From SAR202 cluster bacterium (GTDB taxonomy: Bacteria > Chloroflexota > Dehalococcoidia > Lucifugimonadales > JASMAO01): 6,296 nucleotides of DNA. A program made the position numbers and the translations under genes. The stretch's first letter is position 1. Each line of letters starts with the position of its first letter. Below, piece by piece: positions 1 to 5,825 of this stretch. The stretch lies in contig JASMAO010000050.1 in the NCBI GenBank assembly GCA_030754315.1, positions 1-6,296 on the forward strand, written 5' to 3'. The notes beneath the pieces were generated by a model. That model saw nothing but the letters and a program-made list of their open reading frames with translations. It ran no database searches and was not told where the DNA came from.

Positions 1-188
1 CGGCCTTCTCTGGCCTGTCCTCCTCCATAAGCCTCAGCGGTATCTAGGAAAGTGATTCCCTTCTCTAAGGCATAGTCGAGGATGCCGTAGGATTGGTTTT
101 CGTCGATCTCTCGGCCGAAGGTAACGCATCCCAGTCCTATCGCACTGATCTGCTTTCCGGAACGGCCTAATGGTTTGGCATCAAGCAT
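1..188 (-). CDS. Aldo/keto reductase, N-terminal part (cut by window edge)
   Basis: Reverse-strand reading gives 62 codons from ATG at 188 to the window edge, beginning MLDAKPLGRSGKQISAIGLG. This matches the first beta-strands of the (alpha/beta)8 aldo/keto reductase fold: the PLGRSG...ISAIGLGC opening, then ITFLDTAEAYG. In this family the Asp (D49) and Tyr (Y54) of the FLDTAxxYG motif are two of the four catalytic residues; the Lys and His lie beyond the edge. Family members reduce carbonyls with NADPH in the cytoplasm; the substrate cannot be told from this fragment. The start is secure because the only upstream in-frame ATG (198-200) is followed at once by a stop. No Shine-Dalgarno is visible before 188. 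The gene begins 32 nt after the tRNA-Pro and no separate promoter is seen, so it may be transcribed by read-through from the tRNA promoter. Confidence 0.9.
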   Translation of the reverse strand, partial: MLDAKPLGRSGKQISAIGLGCVTFGREIDENQSYGILDYALEKGITFLDTAEAYGGGQAREG

Positions 189-220
189 GGCTGGCTACAT
201 TCTGTTGATGGGACAAGAAA

Positions 221-296
221 TGGTCGGGGTGACTGGACTTGAACCAGCGACCTCGTCGTCCCGAACGACGCGCGCTACCAACTGCGCCACACCCCG
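221..296 (-). tRNA. tRNA-Pro (anticodon CGG), CCA encoded
   Basis: A 76-nt cloverleaf on the minus strand. The acceptor stem is CGGGGTG/CACCCCG with discriminator A and an encoded CCA at 221-223. The D arm is GCGC/GCGC around AGTTGGTA. The anticodon stem is CGTCG/CGACG around loop TTCGGGA, giving anticodon CGG at plus positions 261-263, which reads codon CCG. The variable loop is AGGTC. The T arm is GCTGG/CCAGT (first pair a G-T wobble) with loop TTCAAGT. C1-G72 with A73 is the usual bacterial tRNA-Pro identity pattern. No integrase or attachment-site duplicate is seen beside it. Confidence 0.96.
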
Positions 297-305
297 ACCA
301 TTGCA

Positions 306-334
306 ATTGTAGCTGTCGCGTTTAAGAGCGGCAA
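306..334 (-). promoter_or_regulatory. Promoter of tRNA-Pro
   Basis: On the minus strand TTGCCG (329-334) is followed after exactly 17 nt by TACAAT (306-311). These match the sigma70 -35 at 4/6 and the -10 at 5/6. Transcription would start around 298-300, only 2 to 4 nt before the mature tRNA 5' end at 296. Confidence 0.7.
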
Positions 335-603
335 GAGATTCTATTTGTTTGTTTTGAATGCATTGACTTCAAATTTGGTATTCGTGGACTATAGCTTAAG
401 GTTTAGTCAGCCCTATATCGGATATTTTGGTCGAGAAGGAAAGTGGAGAAATTGTTTCCCCCTCTCTGGGCCCCCATGAGAATCAGTGATTCAATGCCCT
501 CCCTCACCCCCTAGAGAATGTTTTTTGAGAGTGCAGAGAACGTGGAGATACCCTTGCCAAATGGCTTCTGTTGCTTATCGTTTGGGGCAGGCATAAGTAC
601 CGG
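335..603. other. Non-coding stretch upstream of the tRNA promoter
   Basis: Together with the tRNA promoter this is a gap of about 300 bp between genes. I see no convincing reading frame, RNA gene or canonical terminator in it. It holds two short odd-length palindromes, ATATCGGATAT (415-425) and GAATCAGTGATTC (480-492), and C-rich runs between about 467 and 512. The 3' end of the hydroxyacid dehydrogenase message presumably falls here, but no hairpin followed by a T-run is evident on the minus strand. Confidence 0.5.
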
Positions 604-1608
604 CTATTGAAATAGAGCGTTGGCTCGGAGGTTGGATTGAGACAAAACCTCAGGGTTGACTATGTTGTCGGGAACTCTGTTCTCGAGTACAGATGCTACT
701 TCACTCGCTGCACGCTCTTCCAGTTCAAGCACGGCCTCTTGTGAGAAGAACGCCGTATGAGGGGTGACTATCACGTTCCCGAGTTGTATGAGGCGGTGGT
801 CCATCGGTGGATTTAAGTCTGCTAAAACGTCTACACCTACGCCTGCGATCTGATTTGTTGTAAGCGCATCGTAGAGTGCATTCTCATCGATCAGGCCTCC
901 TCGAGCGGCATTGATAAGGAAGGCATCCTGTTTCATAAGAGCGAGTTGTTCTTCCCCTATCAAATTGTGGGTTTCGGGTATCAGGGGTGTGTGTAGAGTC
1001 ACGAAGTCGGATTCTTTCAACAATGTGTCCAAGTCGACTTGCCTTCCCCCGGATCGAGCTGCCCCCTCGGGAGTGAGAAAAGGGTCGTAGGCCAAAATAT
1101 CCATGCCGAACACCTTGGCTTTCTCGGCGACGGCCCGTCCAATTCTACCAAAGCCTACAATGCCGAGACTTTTACCCCTGAGACGCATTATGCGCATACC
1201 CAGTCCCTCACTTCCCCAACCCAGGGTTTTGGTTGCCCGGTCAAAAAATACGATCCGACGGTTCCAAGCTAAGAGTAAGCCCATAACATGGTCGGACACC
1301 TCGTCGATGCAGTAATCAGGTACGTAAGTCACCACGATACCTAGACTGGATGCTGTTTCCACTGCAATGTTATCGACGCCTACGCCGTATCGCCCTATGG
1401 CCAAGCAACGCTTGGCGGCACGAACAACCTTGTCTGTAACTTTGGCGAAACAAGTCAGGATGCCGTCGACGTCTTTTGCAAGCGATATCAGCGTTTCCTC
1501 GCTGCCATCGGGCGCTACTACCAATTCAGCACCGATTTCAGCAAGCACGGCCCTTTCCGGTTCTACTGAAGGCCAGACGTAGTCTGTGACCAGTACTTTT
1601 TTTGACAT
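604..1608 (-). CDS. D-2-hydroxyacid dehydrogenase, CtBP-like, NAD-binding
   Basis: 334 aa, the normal length for the family, which reversibly reduces 2-oxoacids to D-2-hydroxyacids with NAD(P)H in the cytoplasm. The catalytic domain is split (about 1-103 and 288-334) around a Rossmann domain (about 104-287). Visible motifs are the substrate-loop GVGVDN (75-80), the nucleotide motif GFGRIG (152-157) ending its second strand at D175 (favouring NAD over NADP), catalytic Arg236 in NAARGG and catalytic His284 in TPHTAF. The conserved Glu of the DVxxxEP motif is absent: the stretch reads DVLADLNPP (260-268), with Leu at the Glu position and Asp264 just before it. The TPHxAF...NxVNPEVL ending resembles the CtBP/phosphoglycerate dehydrogenase-like branch. 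Start ATG at 1606-1608 has GGAG (1615-1618) 6 nt upstream. It stands alone on this strand, divergent from rlmD. The substrate is unknown; hydroxypyruvate/glyoxylate reductase or phosphoglycerate dehydrogenase are possible labels but not supported over one another. Confidence 0.92.
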   Translation of the reverse strand: MSKKVLVTDYVWPSVEPERAVLAEIGAELVVAPDGSEETLISLAKDVDGILTCFAKVTDKVVRAAKRCLAIGRYGVGVDNIAVETASSLGIVVTYVPDYCIDEVSDHVMGLLLAWNRRIVFFDRATKTLGWGSEGLGMRIMRLRGKSLGIVGFGRIGRAVAEKAKVFGMDILAYDPFLTPEGAARSGGRQVDLDTLLKESDFVTLHTPLIPETHNLIGEEQLALMKQDAFLINAARGGLIDENALYDALTTNQIAGVGVDVLADLNPPMDHRLIQLGNVIVTPHTAFFSQEAVLELEERAASEVASVLENRVPDNIVNPEVLSQSNLRANALFQ

Positions 1609-1705
1609 GGACTTCTCCGTTTTGTTATGTGTAATTCTTTCACTCTATGGAAGCACGGGTTTATTCTAACGGATTTATGTGAATGGTAGAGGTAGCACTC
1701 ACATA

Positions 1706-1733
1706 TTGAATCGCGAGATTGTAGACTTAGCAT
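1706..1733 (+). promoter_or_regulatory. Weak candidate promoter for rlmD-maf
   Basis: TTGAAT (1706-1711) and TAGCAT (1728-1733) are separated by 16 nt, each 4/6 to the sigma70 consensus. A competing -10-like TAAAAT lies at 1754-1759 but has no -35. Neither is strong; the spacer must contain start signals for both divergent genes, and I could not find a convincing one for the minus-strand dehydrogenase beyond an isolated TAGAAT. Confidence 0.3.
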
Positions 1734-1783
1734 GAGATTGGTCTGTAAATCTGTAAAATAGGGTTGTGTGGGAGATACAAGAC

Positions 1784-3010
1784 GTGAGGACGAATAACGC
1801 GAACACTTCGGACAGTATACCCCTCTATCTCGAAAAAATGGGGCGCCTTGGTGATACTATTGCCCACTTGGATGGCGATGTTGTTAACGTTTTCGGTGGT
1901 ATTGTGGGAGAGAAGGTACAGGCGAGGGTTTTCCGGTATCGTCGTCGTAAGAAGAAATACGTCTCAGCCCTCGTTATGAACGTACTTAAGCCCTCGCCAC
2001 ATCGGATATCTGCGCCTTGCCCGTACTTTGGCCCATGCAGTGGTTGTCAATGGCAGCATATTGAGTACGGCCACCAGCTCAAGCTGAAGCGGAATGCCGT
2101 GGTACGAGAGATGCAGAAGTATCCAGAATTAATCGGAGTGCCGGTGAGAAGGACTGTGCCGGGGCCAGAGCAATTCAGTTATCGTAATCATGCCAGGTTT
2201 ACAGTTCGACAACAGGGAAGCCTTGGGTTTAACAACCGCATTACGCGCCGATTCGTTAAGCTGGGAAAATGTCTTCTAATGGACCCTCAGATCAATGAAA
2301 TAATGGCCGATTTGCAGGATAAATGCGATGAAACCACCAACCTGTCCGTCAGAGTTGGGATTAACACTGCTGAGTACCTTATCCAGCCAACTCTGCAGTT
2401 AGCCGAAACAACACTTATGTCGGGTCAGGCTTACTATGAAGAGAGACTTTTGGACCGAGCTTTCCGAGTTTCGTCGCCTTCATTTTTTCAGGTAAATACG
2501 GCTCAGACTGAGATTATGGCTAGAAGGGTATTAAAGGCACTCAAACTATGTAGGAACCAGACTGTCGTTGATGCGTACGCGGGCGTTGGAACATTCACCG
2601 TATTAATGGCTGAATCAGCTGGTAAAGTGGTCGCCATTGAGGAGTCGGAAGCAGCTGTTAAGGATGCTGCAATTAACACTCTTGGCATCGAAAATATTGA
2701 ATTCCGCCTTGGAAAAACTGAGGAGGTGATATATTCCTTGGATGCTGCTCCTGATGCCGTTGTTTTAGACCCTTCCAGGACAGGATGCCACACTGCTGTC
2801 CTGGAGGCTTTAATCAGGCTGACACCGTCACGAATAGTTTACGTCTCGTGTGACCCAGAATCGCTGGCCCGAGATCTTGCGGTTCTTGTTAAAGGAGCAT
2901 ATCGAGTCAACAACGTAGAGCCAATAGACATGTTTCCGCAGACGCATCATGTCGAATGCATTGCTACGCTTAGCTCTACAAAAAGGAATTTGGGAAATAG
3001 GGCATTTTAG
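1784..3010 (+). CDS. rlmD: 23S rRNA (uracil-C5)-methyltransferase, RlmD/RumA family
   Basis: SAM-dependent RNA m5U methyltransferase that modifies 23S rRNA (U1939 in the E. coli RlmD member). Numbered from the GTG at 1784 (408 aa), it has a TRAM RNA-binding domain (about 14-66), then four cysteines C79-x5-C85-x2-C88 and C163 that match the 4Fe-4S ligands of RumA, then the methyltransferase core: FFQVN (234-238), SAM motif DAYAGVGTF (263-271), LDPSRTGC (328-335), the nucleophile Cys356 in YVSCDPESLARD, and the general-base Glu391 in THHVE. All key residues are present. A longer form from GTG 1766 is open, but its only upstream AGGG is 2 nt away, while GTG 1784 has GGGAG (1770-1774) at 9 nt, so I prefer 1784; the ATG at 1841 would cut into the TRAM domain. 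maf follows 4 nt after the stop. The exact uridine is inferred from the family; an RlmCD-type dual specificity is possible. Confidence 0.93.
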   Translation: MRTNNANTSDSIPLYLEKMGRLGDTIAHLDGDVVNVFGGIVGEKVQARVFRYRRRKKKYVSALVMNVLKPSPHRISAPCPYFGPCSGCQWQHIEYGHQLKLKRNAVVREMQKYPELIGVPVRRTVPGPEQFSYRNHARFTVRQQGSLGFNNRITRRFVKLGKCLLMDPQINEIMADLQDKCDETTNLSVRVGINTAEYLIQPTLQLAETTLMSGQAYYEERLLDRAFRVSSPSFFQVNTAQTEIMARRVLKALKLCRNQTVVDAYAGVGTFTVLMAESAGKVVAIEESEAAVKDAAINTLGIENIEFRLGKTEEVIYSLDAAPDAVVLDPSRTGCHTAVLEALIRLTPSRIVYVSCDPESLARDLAVLVKGAYRVNNVEPIDMFPQTHHVECIATLSSTKRNLGNRAF

Positions 3011-3014
3011 AATT

Positions 3015-3668
3015 ATGATTCAATTAGTGTTGGCGTCGGCTTCGCCTAGGAGACGCGAGATTATTCGAATACTGGATTTAGCGGTTACCTGCGTGTCGCC
3101 CAAAGCTCCAGAGACTAGACCCGGTCCGGACGAGGCTGTTGAGCGATATGTGACTCGGCTTTCTCTGGGCAAAGCGAAGGAGGTGTCGATACAGAAACCG
3201 TCGTCTGTGGTGATAGGTGCCGACACTGTCGTTGTTTCGGCTGGGATGATTTTAGGCAAACCCTATGATATTAAGGGTGCGACCGAGACCTTACAGGCGC
3301 TTAGAGGCAGGACTCACAGAGTGGTTACCGGTCTAGCGTTACTAGACCCATTGACGGGGAAGGCTGACACGATTACCAGAAGTACTACCGTTTCAATGCG
3401 CCGTTATACCGACGATGAAATCTCCGAATACATAAGCAGAGGCGAGCCTTTTGATAAGGCAGGTGGCTATGCTATTCAAGATCCGATATTCAATCCATGC
3501 GTATGTATACAGGGTTGTTATTTAAATGTGGTTGGGTTGCCGATCTGTGATCTGCTTACATTGCTACGCCGGATTGGAGTTAATGCGACAACCAGGATTG
3601 GGTGGACGCGACCTTATGAGTGCGGTGACTGCCTGATTGGCGGTGCAGAGAAAGTTTCAATGTCGTGA
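3015..3668 (+). CDS. maf: Maf-family nucleoside triphosphate pyrophosphatase (YhdE-like, dTTP/UTP)
   Basis: 217 aa. Maf proteins hydrolyse non-canonical or excess nucleoside triphosphates to monophosphates and pyrophosphate, and are linked to division arrest in Bacillus. Motifs in order: LASASPRR (6-13), GADTVV (68-73, with catalytic Asp70), GKP (81-83), KAGGYAIQ (148-155) and NVVGLP (171-176). GADT and AIQ point to the YhdE (dTTP/UTP) subgroup rather than the YceF (m7GTP) subgroup, which has GSDQ. A reading frame from ATG 2949 would overlap rlmD by 62 nt and add residues not seen in the family; ATG 3015 places the conserved LASASPRR at the usual distance. It lies 4 nt after the rlmD stop, with AGGG (2999-3002) 12 nt upstream, so translational coupling is likely. 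The protein carries about 25 residues beyond the usual end, including CGDC (203-206), and further cysteines at 162, 164, 168 and 178. Confidence 0.93.
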   Translation: MIQLVLASASPRRREIIRILDLAVTCVSPKAPETRPGPDEAVERYVTRLSLGKAKEVSIQKPSSVVIGADTVVVSAGMILGKPYDIKGATETLQALRGRTHRVVTGLALLDPLTGKADTITRSTTVSMRRYTDDEISEYISRGEPFDKAGGYAIQDPIFNPCVCIQGCYLNVVGLPICDLLTLLRRIGVNATTRIGWTRPYECGDCLIGGAEKVSMS

Positions 3669-3803
3669 CGCTTTGGTGGCGACAGGATTTGAAGTTCTAT
3701 TCGTTTCGTATTTGGGCGACATTCAATTTCTTGGATGTGTAAGAATGCCAATCGTATTAAGGTTTATCCATGAGGTCACACCAAAGAGTATTAATGCACT
3801 AAC

Positions 3804-3833
3804 CCGTGCCGTATGACAGCGTACACCGCACGG
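3804..3833. repeat. Imperfect hairpin in the maf/lexA convergent spacer
   Basis: CCGTGC (3804-3809) pairs with GCACGG (3828-3833), with an inner GTA/TAC pairing inside an 18-nt loop. It sits between two convergent genes, where a bidirectional terminator would be expected, but neither side has a proper T-run (only TTTT at 3840-3844 on the plus side), so the terminator role is unproven. The remainder of the 3669-3871 spacer shows nothing else I can name. Confidence 0.3.
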
Positions 3834-3871
3834 AATCTGGTTTTACGGGTCTTAGGTAAGTTAGGGGATAT

Positions 3872-4519
3872 TCACATAGATCGTACGACGCCTACGACAC
3901 GGCCCTGAACGGACACTTTGTCTGCAGGAACAATGATGGGGTCCATCGTTGCATTGGCTGGTTGCAGTCGAACCATACCACTTGTCATGTAAAAGTGCTT
4001 GAGAGTGACCTCTTCTGTATCAGAGAGCCATGCGGCGACCATGTCGCCAGTTTGCGGGTTGTTGGTAGGTTCCATGATGACGAGATCACCGTCTCCGATT
4101 AGGGCGTCGATCATAGATTCGCCTTTCACTCTGACAGCAAAGACTCCGTCCTTACCCTCAGTTAGAAAGCTAGGTAGGTCTACGTGATCGATCTCTTCTG
4201 TATGCCACGTATCGGATGGAGGTATGCTCAAAGGTTGACCAGCTGCGATGACACCAAAAACCGGAACGCTAACTACGTCTCGCCTTGCGCCTGTTACTTG
4301 GTTCTCGCCAAGAAGCTCTATACCACGTGAAACATCTGCAAATCTACGGAGATATCCTTCACGTTGCAAAATACGGAGATTGTAGTCCACCACAGACGTT
4401 GAGCTTATTTTGCAGCCATATTGAATATCCCTGATGGTAGGAGGGAATTGGTGCTGCTCAAGAAAATCGCGAATGAAACTCAAGATGCTCTGCTGCTTGC
4501 CGGATATTTTGGTTCCCAT
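3872..4519 (-). CDS. lexA: LexA repressor (SOS response, self-cleaving)
   Basis: 215 aa. LexA represses DNA-damage genes and is inactivated when RecA filaments stimulate its autocleavage. The N-terminal winged helix-turn-helix (about 5-70) contains PPTIRDIQ (26-33) and the recognition region ISSTSVVDYNLRIL (38-51), followed by the wing ending in RGIELL. The cleavage site is Ala93-Gly94 in VIAAGQP. The S24-type peptidase domain carries the catalytic Ser135 in VKGESM and Lys174 in VTLKH, so the protein should be cleavable. Length and spacing are normal. ATG at 4517-4519 is preceded by GAGGG (4526-4530) at 6 nt. It has its own promoter with a palindrome on the predicted start site, as expected for autoregulation, and is insulated from garR upstream by a strong terminator. 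It converges on maf, and no other SOS gene is in view. Confidence 0.96.
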   Translation of the reverse strand: MGTKISGKQQSILSFIRDFLEQHQFPPTIRDIQYGCKISSTSVVDYNLRILQREGYLRRFADVSRGIELLGENQVTGARRDVVSVPVFGVIAAGQPLSIPPSDTWHTEEIDHVDLPSFLTEGKDGVFAVRVKGESMIDALIGDGDLVIMEPTNNPQTGDMVAAWLSDTEEVTLKHFYMTSGMVRLQPANATMDPIIVPADKVSVQGRVVGVVRSM

Positions 4520-4556
4520 GGAAATCCCTCAGATCGTGGATGAAAATAAAGCACGT

Positions 4557-4569
4557 ATGTTCCGAACAT
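4557..4569 (-). promoter_or_regulatory. Candidate LexA operator (13-bp palindrome at lexA start site)
   Basis: ATGTTCCGAACAT is a perfect palindrome around one central base and covers the predicted lexA transcription start, reaching the edge of the -10. It contains the GTTC/GAAC words typical of LexA boxes of the Gram-positive type, but in reversed order and with a 1-base spacer. Overlapping it, CGAACATTTGTATC (4563-4576) is a degenerate match to the Bacillus-type CGAAC-N4-GTTCG box. Binding is inferred from position and words only. Confidence 0.5.
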
Positions 4570-4598
4570 TTGTATCATAACCAGTCTTATTGTGTCAA
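4569..4598 (-). promoter_or_regulatory. lexA promoter
   Basis: On the minus strand a perfect TTGACA -35 (4593-4598) is followed after 18 nt by TACAAA (4569-4574), which has an upstream TGn extension. Transcription should start near 4562, giving a leader of about 43 nt before the lexA ATG. Confidence 0.75.
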
Positions 4599-4636
4599 GC
4601 ACACTCTTCACAAAAGACAAAGAACTATTCAGAAAA

Positions 4637-4673
4637 GAAGACACACGGGCAAGTTTATTGCCCGTGTGTCTTC
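4637..4673 (-). terminator. Rho-independent terminator of garR
   Basis: A perfect 16-bp inverted repeat (arms 4637-4652 and 4658-4673) encloses the 5-nt loop GTTTA on the plus strand. Read on the minus strand it starts 23 nt after the garR stop codon and is followed by TTTTCT. The plus-strand side has only AAAA after it, so it acts for the minus strand. It separates garR from the lexA promoter 39 nt further on. Confidence 0.88.
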
Positions 4674-4696
4674 AAAATGTAATGCGGAGATCGTAG

Positions 4697-5593
4697 CTAG
4701 GATCCGCTAATTTTTGACTGTGCCATATCCTCAAGAAAGTTTGCTATTGCTGAGTGATCAGAATCTGCTTTTCCACCATTAATTAATGCCCCAAGCATTT
4801 GTTGGACTATGCTGGTTACGGGAAGTGGTACTCCCAGATCCTTCCCTGTTAAAAGTGCATTATGTAGATCCTTTTGGTGCAGCCTGATTCTAAAACCTGG
4901 ATTGAAGTCGCCGGCGATCATCATTGGCGCCTTGGCTTCCATGACGGTGCTTCCTGCTAACCCGCCTCTGATTGCTTCAAATACCACGTTGGGGTCTAAT
5001 CCTGCCTTTTTAGATAGGACGAGGGCCTCCGCTAAGGCTTCAATATTTGCAGCAACAATAATTTGGTTCGCAAGTTTGGTCGTGTTGCCAGCGCCATAGT
5101 TCCCACACAAAACTACACTACTGGCCATGACGTTGATCAGATTTTCGTATTTGTCAAAGACGCTACTCTTACCCCCGACCATTACTGCGAGCGTTCCGTC
5201 AATCGCTTTCGGCTCTCCCCCACTGACCGGAGCATCTAGAAAGTCGACCGATTGTGCTTCACACAAAGCTGCGATTTTTTGGGAGGTTGCGGGTGCAATA
5301 GAACTCATATCTATGACTGTGTCACCTTCTGAAGCCCCCTCGAGTACCCCATTGGGGCCGAGAATCGCTGTTTCGGAGTCCGATGAATCCGGTACCATGG
5401 TGATCACAACTGGCGCCTTTTCGGCAACCTCTCTCGCTGAAGAGGCTGGGGATGCACCGTAAGTTGCCATTTCTTCAATTGACGTGGCGGATATATCGTA
5501 AACTGTTACGGAATACCCTGCATTGATGAGGTTCTTGGCCATGGGTTTACCCATGATTCCCAGTCCCACGAATCCTAAGTCCTTGTCCCCCAT
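4697..5593 (-). CDS. garR: 2-hydroxy-3-oxopropionate (tartronate semialdehyde) reductase
   Basis: 298 aa, beta-hydroxyacid dehydrogenase family. Converts tartronate semialdehyde to D-glycerate with NAD(P)H, a cytoplasmic step of glycolate/glyoxylate and glucarate breakdown. The N-terminal Rossmann domain has GLGIMGKPM (10-18) and Asp33 after the second strand (NADH preference). Signature motifs follow: ITMVP (64-68), MSSIAP (96-101), DAPVSGGEPKAIDGTL (120-135), catalytic Lys173 with Asn177 in GAGNTTKLANQ, and GGLAGS (210-215), FRIRLHQKDL (234-243). The GEPKAIDGTL and IRGGLAGSTV stretches resemble E. coli GarR/GlxR closely as I recall it, which favours this over 3-hydroxyisobutyrate dehydrogenase. 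ATG at 5591-5593 has AAGGAG (5600-5605) at 6 nt. It has its own promoter and terminator, so it is monocistronic; no glyoxylate carboligase or glycerate kinase is adjacent. Confidence 0.9.
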   Translation of the reverse strand: MGDKDLGFVGLGIMGKPMAKNLINAGYSVTVYDISATSIEEMATYGASPASSAREVAEKAPVVITMVPDSSDSETAILGPNGVLEGASEGDTVIDMSSIAPATSQKIAALCEAQSVDFLDAPVSGGEPKAIDGTLAVMVGGKSSVFDKYENLINVMASSVVLCGNYGAGNTTKLANQIIVAANIEALAEALVLSKKAGLDPNVVFEAIRGGLAGSTVMEAKAPMMIAGDFNPGFRIRLHQKDLHNALLTGKDLGVPLPVTSIVQQMLGALINGGKADSDHSAIANFLEDMAQSKISGS

Positions 5594-5628
5594 TTCAGTC
5601 TCCTTTCCAACAGTGTAAAGACGACTCT

Positions 5629-5653
5629 CTTGGATCTTCCTCTATCATCCAAG
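5629..5653. repeat. Inverted repeat in the garR leader
   Basis: CTTGGAT (5629-5635) and ATCCAAG (5647-5653) are perfect 7-bp arms separated by 11 nt, giving centres 18 bp apart. On the minus strand the repeat lies about 9 to 33 nt after the predicted garR start site and ends 23 nt before the AAGGAG. It could be an operator for a dimeric repressor or a leader hairpin; no regulator gene is nearby to decide. Confidence 0.55.
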
Positions 5654-5668
5654 CTAATCGTGAGGTTG

Positions 5669-5697
5669 ATTATTTAGCAAGGGTGGCCTGTCGTCAA
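5669..5697 (-). promoter_or_regulatory. garR promoter
   Basis: Minus-strand TTGACG (5692-5697, 5/6) and AATAAT (5669-5674, 5/6) are separated by exactly 17 nt. The predicted start near 5662 leaves a leader of about 69 nt before the garR ATG. Confidence 0.75.
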
Positions 5698-5725
5698 GAT
5701 ATGGGTCGCCTTGGGAACTTCTTTG

Positions 5726-5754
5726 TTGACGCGCTCTATCCGCATCGATAAGAT
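5726..5754 (+). promoter_or_regulatory. Candidate promoter 1 for the DUF2568 gene pair
   Basis: TTGACG (5726-5731, 5/6) and TAAGAT (5749-5754, 4/6) are separated by exactly 17 nt on the plus strand. Its -35 lies back to back with the -35 of the divergent garR promoter, 28 bp apart. Confidence 0.5.
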
Positions 5755-5770
5755 GCTGGTGCTGACTGTT

Positions 5771-5800
5771 TGGAAATGTGCGCCTGAGGAACCCTATAAT
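5771..5800 (+). promoter_or_regulatory. Candidate promoter 2 for the DUF2568 gene pair
   Basis: A perfect TATAAT (5795-5800) follows a poor -35, TGGAAA (5771-5776), at 18 nt. Transcription would start near 5807, 19 nt before the preferred ATG at 5826, which argues against the upstream GTG at 5778 as the protein start. Confidence 0.45.
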
Positions 5801-5825
5801 TTTGAAATTGCTGGATGTTAATCGG

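Noticed and set aside
221..296. tRNA-Pro as an integration site
   Set aside because: No integrase, no duplicated tRNA 3' end and no change in gene character on either side within the window.
2503..2793. Minus-strand 96-residue open frame
   Set aside because: Lies wholly inside rlmD over its SAM-binding motifs; a shadow frame with low-complexity Ala/Ser/Thr content and no ribosome binding site.
2949..3014. Upstream ATG start for maf
   Set aside because: Would overlap rlmD by 62 nt and add residues before the conserved LASASPRR that the family does not have; ATG 3015 fits the family.
3671..3786. CTTTGGTG (3671-3678) and CACCAAAG (3779-3786) as element ends
   Set aside because: 8-bp matches 100 bp apart are expected by chance in a spacer this size; no flanking duplication and no transposase.
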